Part shown: positions 23,020 to 31,337 of the stretch, piece after piece
Position numbering within the stretch: position 1 is the first letter of the stretch
Layout: the number at the start of each line of letters is the position of its first letter
Assembly (NCBI GenBank): GCA_958366985.1
Contig: CATXDC010000020.1
Location: 1 to 34,269, forward strand
DNA length: 34,269 bases
DNA from: an uncultured Oscillospiraceae bacterium
Lineage (GTDB): Bacteria > Bacillota > Clostridia > Oscillospirales > Acutalibacteraceae
Direction of reading: 5' to 3'
Notes under the pieces: generated by a model
The model's database searches: none
Told to the model about the DNA's origin: nothing
The model's input: the letters and a program-made list of their open reading frames with translations, nothing else
Program-made: the position numbers and the translations under genes

Positions 23020-23252
23020 CAGCCCTCCACCTCAATTCTTATATCCTGAGCTTCCGACTTTCTTATGCTCAGTTCATATCCTCTTACATTGATTTCAATA
23101 GGATCGCCCATGGGAGCGGTTTTGCGCATAACTATTACTGCGCCGGGTGTAATACCCATATCTATAATTCGTCTTCTTATTGCTCCTGAGCATCCCAGCG
23201 ATTCAACTATTCCCTTTTCGCCGGGTTTTAATTTATCCACTGTTTTTATCAA
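23019..23252 (-). CDS. feoA: Ferrous iron transport protein FeoA
   Basis: A 77-aa SH3-like protein needed for full FeoB activity, probably through contact with it in the cytoplasm. The sequence has the FeoA pattern: LKPGEKGIVESLGCSGAIRR, RIIDMGITPGAVIVMRKTAP and GDPIEINVRGYELSIRKSEA. It begins with TTG 23252 after a strong GGAGGTG site, an unusual but well-supported start. It is the first gene of the minus-strand feo operon. Confidence 0.95.
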   Translation of the reverse strand: MIKTVDKLKPGEKGIVESLGCSGAIRRRIIDMGITPGAVIVMRKTAPMGDPIEINVRGYELSIRKSEAQDIRIEVEG

Positions 23253-23275
23253 AATAAAGCACCTCCGAAAGGCTT

Positions 23276-23298
23276 GAGTCTAATAAAAAATTAAACTC
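23276..23298 (-). promoter_or_regulatory. Palindromic operator candidate in the feoA leader
   Basis: GAGTCTAAT-AAAAA-ATTAAACTC: nine-base arms with one mismatch. It lies just downstream of the feoA promoter, where a DtxR-type repressor encoded in the same operon could bind. It is not an exact match to the IdeR/DtxR consensus. Confidence 0.45.
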
Positions 23299-23301
23299 AG
23301 C

Positions 23302-23340
23302 GTACTAAAAAATTATAGTACACATATATCTTAAAGTCAA
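23302..23340 (-). promoter_or_regulatory. feo operon promoter with overlapping palindrome
   Basis: On the minus strand, TTGACT (23340-23335), a 17-base spacer and TATAAT (23317-23312). The palindrome GTACTA-8-TAGTAC (23302-23321) covers the -10, a good position for a metal-dependent repressor. It drives feoA and the five genes behind it. Confidence 0.7.
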
Positions 23341-23383
23341 TGTTAGCCAAGGGTAATTTTTATAAAAAGGAGCACATTTCCTG

Positions 23384-23412
23384 TTGACCTTTATTAAGAA
23401 TAATATTATCAT
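23384..23412 (+). promoter_or_regulatory. Promoter of the RmlD-like gene
   Basis: TTGACC at 23384-23389, a 17-base spacer and TATCAT at 23407-23412, divergent from the feo promoter with 44 bases between the -35 boxes. Confidence 0.6.
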
Positions 23413-23449
23413 TAATAAGTAAAGTTGAGTTATGCGAGGCTGAATATCA

Positions 23450-24289
23450 ATGAGAATACTTATAATCGGAGCCCAAACAGCTTTGGGAAAAGCTATAATG
23501 TATCTTTGTCCCTCGAGAGGCTGTAAAGGCATCAAATCTGATTTTGATTTTATAACAAGCGATGGAAGTACTGAATATGTTTTATCTTTAAATCCTGACT
23601 GCATTATTTACTGTGATTCATATGAAAATATCAATACCTCTGATGCGGAAAAGGAAAAAGCTTTTAATGTTAACTGCTGTGGAGCTGAAAATGCAGCTGA
23701 GGCCGCACAGGCGGCAGGGGCAAAATTTATATATGTGAGTACGGATTTTGTCTTTGACGGCATGAAAAAGGTTAAGCTTAAAACTTTTTCGCCGGTTTTC
23801 CCGGTAAATATTTACGGGGAAAGCAAGTTGGCAGGGGAGCGAGCCTGCCTTCAAAAGTGCTCACGGACATTTATAGTACGTACAAGCCGCCTTTACGGAA
23901 AAGGTGAGGATAATTATATCGGCAGGGTATTAAAGCTTATGAAGCAGGGAAGGGGCATAAAAGCTCCCCATGACGTATACGCTTCACCGACTTATGTAAA
24001 AGATCTGGCAGTTTTGATTCTTGAAATGGCGCAAAGCGAAAAGTACGGTGTTTATCACGGCGTAAATGAAGGCTATTGCAGTCTTTACGAAATGGTGCTG
24101 GAAATAAAACGCCTTTGCGGATATGCGGTTTCGGTGCTTCCGGTAAAGGGCAGCAGCTTTGAAACAGATGAGGAAGAACCGGCTTGCTTGGTGCTTGATA
24201 CTTCATGTCTCGACGGTAAATTCCGTCATCTTCCGCCTTGGCAGGATGCCCTTATGCGTTATCTTGAAGACGAAGGTGAACTCCTTTAA
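23450..24289 (+). CDS. RmlD-like sugar-nucleotide reductase (SDR family)
   Basis: A 279-aa extended short-chain dehydrogenase. The NAD(P)-binding start is MRILIIGAQTALGKAIMYL, a weakened GxxGxxG. FIYVSTDFVFDGMKK, SPVFPVNIYGESKLAGERAC with the catalytic Tyr-x3-Lys, TFIVRTSRLYGKGEDNY and ASPTYVKDLAVLILEM are typical of dTDP-4-dehydrorhamnose reductase (RmlD) and relatives. No other rhamnose gene (rmlA, B or C) is nearby, so a true RmlD role is uncertain; it could act on another nucleotide sugar. It is a single-gene unit with its own promoter and terminator. Confidence 0.85.
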   Translation: MRILIIGAQTALGKAIMYLCPSRGCKGIKSDFDFITSDGSTEYVLSLNPDCIIYCDSYENINTSDAEKEKAFNVNCCGAENAAEAAQAAGAKFIYVSTDFVFDGMKKVKLKTFSPVFPVNIYGESKLAGERACLQKCSRTFIVRTSRLYGKGEDNYIGRVLKLMKQGRGIKAPHDVYASPTYVKDLAVLILEMAQSEKYGVYHGVNEGYCSLYEMVLEIKRLCGYAVSVLPVKGSSFETDEEEPACLVLDTSCLDGKFRHLPPWQDALMRYLEDEGELL

Positions 24290-24330
24290 AGCGCAAGTAT
24301 ACAAGAGGGCTTGATAGAAATAAATTTAAG

Positions 24331-24380
24331 AAAAGCAATAGACCTTTCTTCTTTTGATAGGCTTATTGCTTTTTTATTTT
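24331..24380 (+). terminator. Terminator of the RmlD-like gene
   Basis: AAAAGCAATA pairs with TATTGCTTTT across a loop of about 23 bases, itself able to pair in part, followed by TTTATTTTT. The T-run is strong. Confidence 0.75.
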
Positions 24381-24469
24381 TAAATTAAAAAATTTTTCTT
24401 TGTATAATTTTGATAATTTTTCAGAATGCAGAAACAGAAAAAGTTGCACTGCAAATTGCGTTTTCTTTA

Positions 24470-24533
24470 ATTAAGTCGAAATATTTTCAGGATATTAATT
24501 TTAAATCAAAAAATAATTTGATTAAATCGAAAT
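24470..24533 (+). promoter_or_regulatory. Direct repeats, candidate regulator sites of the sugar locus
   Basis: ATTAAGTCGAAAT (24470-24482) and ATTAAATCGAAAT (24521-24533) differ at one base and lie 51 bases apart, close to five helical turns, so they face the same side. A third related AAATTCGA is at about 24546. They sit 55-120 bases upstream of the promoter at 24587. The rest of 24380-24587 is AT-rich with no gene. Confidence 0.45.
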
Positions 24534-24586
24534 GAAACAGCGAAAAATTCGACATGTTAAATTTGTGCTAAATATATATATTGATA

Positions 24587-24615
24587 TTGAATTACTGGAA
24601 AAGCTTTGGTATAAT
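24587..24615 (+). promoter_or_regulatory. Promoter of the carbohydrate locus
   Basis: TTGAAT at 24587-24592, a 17-base spacer and TATAAT at 24610-24615, 47 bases before ATG 24662, which has GGGAGGAAG as ribosome site. Confidence 0.7.
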
Positions 24616-24661
24616 ACTCCTTGGTTAATGTTAAAAGAACAAAATTAAGGGAGGAAGATGA

Positions 24662-25321
24662 ATGAGCAAATCGGTTGTAGCTGTCATTACCGCAATTGCT
24701 TTAATCACTATTGCAGCCTTCGGTGGATACACATACATACAGGGTGTTGTATACAACGAATACAATGTAAGGAACTATGAGGTTGCAACAACAGTAAACG
24801 GTGATGAAACCACACTGGTGTTCACACTTGATAAGGAAGAGGCATATTCAAATACAAGGTACGATAAAAAGACCACTCTTCCCGATGAGTTCGGCAATGA
24901 TCTTTACGGTACAGTTACCATAAGACCCGAGCCTACAAAGAATAACGACGGAACTTATGCTTTGGATGACAACGGCAATTATCAGTACGGCGACTGGACA
25001 AAGCTCGGCTCTAAAAGTGACGATGAGTCTGAGATGAGCTTCTCAGAGGCTATGAAGCTTGTCCGTGAGGGTAAATCAACTGAAACTGTTCACTATGAGT
25101 ACAGTTATACTTCAGAAGGCGACAAAGCTATTCTTACAGTAGTTATAAAGGGATATGAATTCAAAGAGGGCGACAATATTCATATCGAAGTCGATAACGA
25201 TATAACTGTTGCGGGAATTAAAATTCATAATAATGCCCTTGCCCTTACAAACGTGGAGTTTAAAGACGGAAAGTTTACTGAAGTTAAAAACATGTTTGTA
25301 AACAACCAGCTTGACGCTTAA
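24662..25321 (+). CDS. Unrecognised membrane-anchored protein at head of sugar locus, 219 aa
   Basis: An N-terminal helix (VVAVITAIALITIAAFGGYTY) anchors an acidic extracytoplasmic domain of about 190 residues rich in Asp, Glu, Asn and Thr, with alternating strands (YEVATTVNGDETTLVFTLDK, KAILTVVIKGYEFKEGDNIH, DNDITVAGIKIHNNALALTN). It reads like a small beta-sandwich. No lipobox is seen. It is the first gene of the locus, 21 bases before the GPH transporter, so it may help sugar capture at the surface; that is inference only. No named family is recognised. Confidence 0.7.
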   Translation: MSKSVVAVITAIALITIAAFGGYTYIQGVVYNEYNVRNYEVATTVNGDETTLVFTLDKEEAYSNTRYDKKTTLPDEFGNDLYGTVTIRPEPTKNNDGTYALDDNGNYQYGDWTKLGSKSDDESEMSFSEAMKLVREGKSTETVHYEYSYTSEGDKAILTVVIKGYEFKEGDNIHIEVDNDITVAGIKIHNNALALTNVEFKDGKFTEVKNMFVNNQLDA

Positions 25322-25342
25322 ATTTGTAGTGAGGTGAAAAAT

Positions 25343-26809
25343 ATGGAAAAAAATACAGCTGTGCAGCAGCCTGCTGCTATGAAGAAGTATCTTAGAAAAT
25401 CCGAACCCATTACATATGCGCTGAGCCTTTTCGGTCTTGCAATGATAACAGGATGGGTACAGGGTTATTCAAAAACCTTCTTTATTGACTTTGCTTTAGG
25501 TGATTCCGGTCTTCCGACTCCGGCAATTACAGCAATTGTTGCAGCGCTTTTCTTTGTTGCGAGAGTTATAAGCGCTGTATGTGATATCGGAATCGGTTAC
25601 AGAATTGACAGAACCCATACAAAATGGGGTAAACTCCGTCCGTGGATTCTCTATTCATCTGTACCGCTTTTCCTTTCAGCTATTTTACTTTTCGTTTCTC
25701 CGAGAACAGGAAACGTAATGTTCACAATTATCTGGATCTATGCTCTTTACATTATATTTACAATCGTAGGCAGCGGTGTAGAAAATCCTCTTAACTGCTT
25801 CGGTGCTGTTTCCACTCCCAACCCTGAGGAGAGAGGAAGCTTCCTTTCCTTTGCAAGTATCGCAAAGGCAATCGGTCAGCAGGGCGGTATGGTTGCACTT
25901 CTTATTGTAGGTATTATCTTCAAGGCTAAGTACGGCCATCACATTGATAAGCAGGAGTACACAATCTCCGCTATTATCTGTGCATTTCTCGGTATAGTTC
26001 TTGTGCTTCTTGCTTTCTTCAATAACAGAGAGCGTGTTCCCTACACAAGCGAAAAGACAAACATTGTAGAATCTCTTAAAGTTGTTTTCACAAACAAAAA
26101 CCTGCTTATGGTTGCCATTACAAAGCTTACAGGCTTCGGACGTGGTGTTTATTCCGCAGTTTCAGTTTACATAGCGGTTTACCTTTTAGGCAGCAAGGAT
26201 ATGAACCTTGGCCTTATGCTTCCTATGGGAATCGGTACAGCGGTAAGTATGCTTATCGTTAACTTCCTTTTGAAGCGTATGTCCACAAAGAAGATTTACA
26301 TAAGCTTCTGTCTGTACGGTGCTTCAGCTCTCACATTGCTGTTCATTTTCACTCAGATAGTAGGCTTCAACGGACTTAAAGAAAATCCTGTTTATCTTGC
26401 TATTTTCCTTTGCCTTAACTTCCTTATCGGACTTCAGCATGGTAATACAAACCTTACACCCAATATCATGATTGCCGACTGCATCGACGAAATCGAGCTT
26501 AAGACAGGCAAGAGAGTTGACGCTCTTTGCTATTCAGGTGTAAGCCTTTTTGCAAAAATAGCAGCAGCTCTTACAGACTCTTTCGGAGTTCTGCTTATCG
26601 GCTGGACAGGATACATTGCTGCAACAGGCGGTACATACGGTCCTCAGTCCGATGCAACACTTAATAAGTTCCTTATTATCTATACAATTATTCCTGCGGT
26701 ATTCGTAATCTTCCAGGGAATGCCGATTCTCTTCTATGACCTTGTAGGTGAGAAGAAGAAGAGAATAACTGAGCAGCTTATTGCAAAGCGAGGAGTCAAG
26801 GAAGACTGA
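25343..26809 (+). CDS. GPH-family sugar:cation symporter
   Basis: A 488-aa transporter with about twelve membrane helices. The start is ATG 25343 after GTGAGGTGAAAA; the GTG three codons earlier overlaps the ribosome site. The GPH signature is clear: DIGIGYRIDRTHTKWGKLRP followed by WIL. Other marks are NPLNCFGAVSTPNPEERGSF and, in the second half, NLTPNIMIADCIDEIELKTG, similar to MelB/GusB-type symporters of melibiosides, glucuronides and pentosides. Substrate cannot be read, but the following glycosidases suggest an oligosaccharide. It is separated from them by a hairpin that may adjust expression. Confidence 0.9.
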   Translation: MEKNTAVQQPAAMKKYLRKSEPITYALSLFGLAMITGWVQGYSKTFFIDFALGDSGLPTPAITAIVAALFFVARVISAVCDIGIGYRIDRTHTKWGKLRPWILYSSVPLFLSAILLFVSPRTGNVMFTIIWIYALYIIFTIVGSGVENPLNCFGAVSTPNPEERGSFLSFASIAKAIGQQGGMVALLIVGIIFKAKYGHHIDKQEYTISAIICAFLGIVLVLLAFFNNRERVPYTSEKTNIVESLKVVFTNKNLLMVAITKLTGFGRGVYSAVSVYIAVYLLGSKDMNLGLMLPMGIGTAVSMLIVNFLLKRMSTKKIYISFCLYGASALTLLFIFTQIVGFNGLKENPVYLAIFLCLNFLIGLQHGNTNLTPNIMIADCIDEIELKTGKRVDALCYSGVSLFAKIAAALTDSFGVLLIGWTGYIAATGGTYGPQSDATLNKFLIIYTIIPAVFVIFQGMPILFYDLVGEKKKRITEQLIAKRGVKED

Positions 26810-26821
26810 TAAAAAGCTAAG

Positions 26822-26860
26822 CTCCTGCCTCCGGTAAAACGGCGGCGGGAGTTTTATTTT
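26822..26860 (+). terminator. Terminator-like hairpin after the transporter gene
   Basis: CTCCTGCCTCCG pairs with CGGCGGCGGGAG (one mismatch, one G-T) around loop GTAAAA, followed by TTTTATTTTAC. No promoter is evident for the next gene, so readthrough or processing is likely. Confidence 0.75.
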
Positions 26861-26888
26861 ACAATAAACTTTGACGGAAGGTGTATTA

Positions 26889-29609
26889 ATGAGCGATTTA
26901 AAGAGATTTTCGGAATATGTACCCACATGGGGACCGTATTCAAAAAAATATATGGGTGTTTCCCGAATTGTTGATGAAAGCCGAAAAAAGGGCGTACGTT
27001 TTGATTTTGTAATTCATCCCACTGTTGCAAATACAAACGTACCTGTGCCAAATGTGACTTTTCCATCAAACTATCACCCCTGGACATGCAATAAGGATAT
27101 GACTCATTTTTCTTACAGATATGACCTTGAGTGGAAGGATCAAGTGTATGCGGATGTATCCTTTACTAAGATTAATGATGAGGCTTTTCTTGTAAGAACT
27201 GAATTTGTAAATAACACTGAGCTTTGCCAGATATGCCTCGAAAACATTTTTTCTGCTTTGGAGTATCCTTATCCTCAGCACTGCAAAGTGTCTTTGCCTG
27301 ATAAATGCATTTTCTTTGATGCCGAAAATTACGCTTCCTTTGATTATGCAGTTACAAGGCCATGGGATATGGAAAACCCTGACGGAATGGAAAAAGGCGT
27401 GTTTATTGATCCCCTTTTCCATGGCAGAAAGGGTCTTGGTGACAGAATAGATAACGCACATGTACATTTTCTCAATTTAAAGCCTTTCGGATGCGAAAAA
27501 GGCGACAGAGTAGAATACAGTGTAAACAGTGAACATGATTTTGAAAATCCTGTTCTTGTAGTGCGCTATAAAACAGCAGGAGAGGGAGAAAAAGCTGTTT
27601 TCTCTCTTAACGGCAAAGAAGTTAACTTTGAAAAAAGTGAAGAGCTTACTTTTAAATATATTCCCATGGGTAAAATCTCAAAGGGTTCAGCTGTTTTTGA
27701 GCTTGTTTCAGAAGGTAAGGCAGGTATAGAATTTGACTTTTTCGCAGTAGCAGAAAAAGAGGATGTTGACGCTGTAACCGCTGAAACTGTTCTCTATGAA
27801 AGAAAGCCCAAAATCACACAGGAGGAGACAGAGCGAGGCTTCAGGGAAATCCTTACCTATGGTGAAATCGGACAGACTTACTGTGTCATGACCCATAATA
27901 AAAATACAAGAACAAGAGAGCTTGAAACAGGTGTACTTGAGGATGCTCTTATTTCCCGTGTTTCCAACAGCGATATAACTTTCGATGAGCTTACCCGTAC
28001 CTTTACAGGTTCATTTTCGCCTAAAAAGAGTGATGAGGGATTCTATCAGAATACCATTGTCCATTCACTCTATATAAAGCCCGGCACAAGCCATATTGAA
28101 TATGTAGTTGTAAGTAAGGATAGATTTGAGCCCTTGTCCGATGAAGAATATGAGCGCATCTATAACGAGGGTAAGGCTACACTTAAACCTCTCGGATATA
28201 ACAAAGAGGGAGAAAAGTATACTCTCAGCAATGAGATACTTAAAGCTACTCTTCTCACGAATGTTGTTTATCCCATTTACCGTCACGGGGACTATATAGT
28301 CCACCACACTCCCGGTAAGAGATGGGACTGCCTTTACACATGGGACAGCGGCTTTATAGCTCTCGGACTTTTAGAGGCTGAGCCTAAACTTGCAGAGTAT
28401 GTTTTGGATACATATCTCAGTGAAACCGATAATAAAGATTTTGCATTTCTTCATCACGGTTCACCTGTTCCCGTACAGTTCTACCAGTATCTTGAAATGC
28501 TTAAAAGAGAGAACGATAAAACAAATCTCTATTCCTACTATGACCGTGCAAAGCAGTATTACAGATTTATGGCAGGCAGAACCCATGGTTCCACAACAGC
28601 TAAATTCAAAAGCGGCATGACCACCACTTATGATTATTTCTATTCTTCAAGCGGTATGGACGACTATCCGGCACAGGCTGCCATGATAGAAAAGAAGCTT
28701 GAGAAATATGCATGTCCCTGTATTTCTTCCAGTCAGGTTATCAGAATTGCAAAGATTATGAAGATGATAGCCGCAGCATCAGGTCATAACGAAGATATAG
28801 CCGAATACGACAGTGATATCGAAAAGCTTACCAATGCTCTTAATACTACCGCATGGGATGAGGAAACCGGCTATTACAGCTATGTTCTTCACAATGAAAA
28901 CGGTGAACCGGAGAAATTCTTCAGAACCGATGACGGCGAAAACCTCAATAAGGGTATGGACGGAATATATCCTCTTATTGCGGGAGCCTGTACTGAGGAC
29001 AGAAAGCAAAAGGTTCTGGGACACATAATGAACGAAAAAGAGATGTGGTCAAATGTAGGCGTAAGCGCAGTTGACCGTTCTGCCGGATACTTTAAACATA
29101 ACGGATACTGGAACGGTAATGTATGGTTCTCACACCAGTGGTTTATCTGGAAGACCATGCTTGATTTAGGCGAAACGGATTTTGCCTTTAAAATTGCCGA
29201 TACAGCTCTTAACGCATGGAGAAGAGAAGTTGACCACTCCTATTACACCTTCGAGATGTTCAACATTGAATCTGAGCGTGGCGGCTGGTTCCATAATTTC
29301 GGCGGACTTTCCGCACCCATTAACGTTTGGGCTAACGCTTACTATAAGCCGGGCATTTTCACAAGCGGTTTTGATATGTGGGTTGAGAGCCGCACTTTTA
29401 ATGAGGATAATACTCATTTTACCGCTAAGTGCCGTTATTTCGGTAATAACAAAAACTGTGCTGTTGTTGCGGTAATGAATGATATGTACGATTATAAGGT
29501 TATGGTAAACGGTAAAGAGACGGCCTTTAATGAGAGAAAGAAAGGCGCACTGGAAATAAGTCTCGATACAGCCGAAAAGGATATAACCTTGGAGATAATC
29601 AGAAAGTGA
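26889..29609 (+). CDS. Intracellular glycoside hydrolase with (alpha/alpha)6 catalytic domain (GH63-like)
   Basis: A 906-aa protein starting at ATG 26889 (GGAAGGTGTATTA upstream); no signal peptide. The first 430 or so residues are beta-rich (KKVRFDFVIHP-like strands, VEYSVNSEHDFENPVLVVRY). The C-terminal half has the helical pattern of clan GH-G-like enzymes: KRWDCLYTWDSGFIALGLLE (Asp486 candidate acid), GYWNGNVWFSHQWFIWKTML, then HSYYTFEMFNIESERGGWFH with Glu789 and Glu794 as candidate bases, and NFGGLSAPINVWANAYYKPG. A short beta domain ends the protein. The pattern resembles GH63 and mannosylglycerate-hydrolase-like proteins, but I cannot fix the family. It should cut sugars brought in by the neighbouring transporter. 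The catalytic assignment is inference. Confidence 0.75.
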   Translation: MSDLKRFSEYVPTWGPYSKKYMGVSRIVDESRKKGVRFDFVIHPTVANTNVPVPNVTFPSNYHPWTCNKDMTHFSYRYDLEWKDQVYADVSFTKINDEAFLVRTEFVNNTELCQICLENIFSALEYPYPQHCKVSLPDKCIFFDAENYASFDYAVTRPWDMENPDGMEKGVFIDPLFHGRKGLGDRIDNAHVHFLNLKPFGCEKGDRVEYSVNSEHDFENPVLVVRYKTAGEGEKAVFSLNGKEVNFEKSEELTFKYIPMGKISKGSAVFELVSEGKAGIEFDFFAVAEKEDVDAVTAETVLYERKPKITQEETERGFREILTYGEIGQTYCVMTHNKNTRTRELETGVLEDALISRVSNSDITFDELTRTFTGSFSPKKSDEGFYQNTIVHSLYIKPGTSHIEYVVVSKDRFEPLSDEEYERIYNEGKATLKPLGYNKEGEKYTLSNEILKATLLTNVVYPIYRHGDYIVHHTPGKRWDCLYTWDSGFIALGLLEAEPKLAEYVLDTYLSETDNKDFAFLHHGSPVPVQFYQYLEMLKRENDKTNLYSYYDRAKQYYRFMAGRTHGSTTAKFKSGMTTTYDYFYSSSGMDDYPAQAAMIEKKLEKYACPCISSSQVIRIAKIMKMIAAASGHNEDIAEYDSDIEKLTNALNTTAWDEETGYYSYVLHNENGEPEKFFRTDDGENLNKGMDGIYPLIAGACTEDRKQKVLGHIMNEKEMWSNVGVSAVDRSAGYFKHNGYWNGNVWFSHQWFIWKTMLDLGETDFAFKIADTALNAWRREVDHSYYTFEMFNIESERGGWFHNFGGLSAPINVWANAYYKPGIFTSGFDMWVESRTFNEDNTHFTAKCRYFGNNKNCAVVAVMNDMYDYKVMVNGKETAFNERKKGALEISLDTAEKDITLEIIRK

Positions 29610-29618
29610 GAATCTTAA

Positions 29619-31310
29619 ATGAGCGAAGAAAAAATTTACGGCAGCAAAAATGCGCCTTTGAAAGTGCAGATTATAACTGACCCTCACTATTACTCAAGAA
29701 CCTGCGGTACTGAGGGAAAGGCATATAAAAAAGCGGAGTCAAAAAGTCAGAAAGTCATCAAGGATTCAGACCTTGTAATAGACGCCGCATGGGATATGCT
29801 CTGCAAAGATACCTCTACGGATATAGTTCTTCTCTCCGGCGATACCACCAAGGACGGTGAAATCGCAAGCCATAAGGAGTTTATCGAAAAGCTCCGTGAG
29901 CTTAAAAGCCGTGGCAAAAGAGTTTATGTAATAACCTCCACCCATGACTATCAGGATGACGGCTTTGCAGACGGCTATAAGGGCGATGAAAAGATAAAAG
30001 TACCGGCAGCCACAAGGGATATGCTTTGGGATATGTACTATGAATTCGGCCCCAATGAAGCTATTTCCTATCATCTTCCCTCAATGTCATATGTGGTACA
30101 GCTCTGTGACGGTTACAGGCTTTTTGCCCTTAACGATGACAGAAATACCGATGAAGAGGGAGAAGCAAAGAGCGGATTCAGCGAAAGCTGCAAAAAGTGG
30201 ATATATGAGCAGATTGAAGATGCACAGAAAAACGACCAGTACATAATTGCAATGACTCATCATCCCATGCTTGCTCCGTCGCCGTTCTATGCTATAATCG
30301 GAAAAGGCGACCTTCAGCGTGACCACCTTAAAAATGTTGAAGAGTTTGCCGACAGAGGCATAAACTGCGTATTTACAGGTCACACCCATATTCACGATAT
30401 TTCATACAGAAGAACTGAGAAAGGCAACATCTTTTACGATGTCTCCACCGCTTCACTTATCGGATATCCGCCTACAATGAGAACTGCGATTTTTGATCCG
30501 GCAAATGAAAAAATCACAGTGGAAACTCAGTTCATTGAGCAGGTTCCAGGTCTCGATACCGACGGAAAATCTTTCCCTGAGTACATAAAGAATTTCTTTA
30601 TCGGCATGATAGGGGAGGTCCTTTGGGCAGCAGGCAACGATATTGACCGCCTTGCCGAAATGACCGATGCATTCAGTGTTCCCGGTGAAAAGGTTAAAAA
30701 ATTAAAGTTTGTGATTAAGCCCATAGGCAAATTCTTCAACAGCCTTACAATCGGAAAGGTAGGCAAATGGACAAAAGCCGAGACAGGCCTTAAACCTGAG
30801 GATTATGAGGACATCAAGGATAAAAAGGTTATAGATTTTATGCTCGAAGCTGTCACAAACCTTTACGGCGGCGATGCTCCTTACGGTCCAGATACAAGAG
30901 AGTATAAAATCGCAATGGGTCTTTTGAGCATTATTGACTCATTCCTTGATACAATTGGACTTAAAATCGGCAAGCTTCTCAAAGGTGCCGAAAACGCATC
31001 ATCTCTTGTGGAACCGCTTTTCTATAACAGCGGCATCTGCGACGAAAAAGCCGAGCTTAAAATTTTCCCTGTTTACAGGGAGAAAAATCCGAACCCTGAG
31101 CTTATTGAGGAAGAGAAAAATACAAAGTCCGAAACAGCAGTCAAAAAGAGCAAAAAAGGCCCCTGGATTCTCGCCGTTTTGATTGTTCTCGTAATTCTTC
31201 TTATAGCGGTTGTTCTTGGAATTATCGGTCTTGTGGTTTGGGGAATAGTCTCTCTCATTCAGCTTCTTATTCCCGGCATGATACTTCCGTTTTTCCCCGG
31301 ACTCTTTTAA
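29619..31310 (+). CDS. Membrane-anchored calcineurin-like metallophosphoesterase
   Basis: A 563-aa protein, nine bases after the glycosidase stop. The metallophosphoesterase motifs are in order: DPHYYS (Asp21, His23), LLSGDTTKDGE (Asp75), VITSTHDYQD (His109, Asp110), MTHHPMLAPSP (His214, His215) and FTGHTHIHD (His255, His257). In the third motif the usual Asn of GNHD is Thr (STHD), so one metal ligand is changed. There is no N-terminal signal peptide; a Lys-rich linker and a C-terminal helix pair (WILAVLIVLVILLIAVVLG, GLVVWGIVSLIQLLIPGMIL) anchor it, with the enzyme domain probably cytoplasmic. It may dephosphorylate a sugar phosphate or a phospho-modified oligosaccharide; the substrate is unknown. 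Operon position links it to the carbohydrate genes. Confidence 0.85.
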   Translation: MSEEKIYGSKNAPLKVQIITDPHYYSRTCGTEGKAYKKAESKSQKVIKDSDLVIDAAWDMLCKDTSTDIVLLSGDTTKDGEIASHKEFIEKLRELKSRGKRVYVITSTHDYQDDGFADGYKGDEKIKVPAATRDMLWDMYYEFGPNEAISYHLPSMSYVVQLCDGYRLFALNDDRNTDEEGEAKSGFSESCKKWIYEQIEDAQKNDQYIIAMTHHPMLAPSPFYAIIGKGDLQRDHLKNVEEFADRGINCVFTGHTHIHDISYRRTEKGNIFYDVSTASLIGYPPTMRTAIFDPANEKITVETQFIEQVPGLDTDGKSFPEYIKNFFIGMIGEVLWAAGNDIDRLAEMTDAFSVPGEKVKKLKFVIKPIGKFFNSLTIGKVGKWTKAETGLKPEDYEDIKDKKVIDFMLEAVTNLYGGDAPYGPDTREYKIAMGLLSIIDSFLDTIGLKIGKLLKGAENASSLVEPLFYNSGICDEKAELKIFPVYREKNPNPELIEEEKNTKSETAVKKSKKGPWILAVLIVLVILLIAVVLGIIGLVVWGIVSLIQLLIPGMILPFFPGLF

Positions 31311-31337
31311 CCTCAGTTTCAAGGAGGGTAATGTGTT

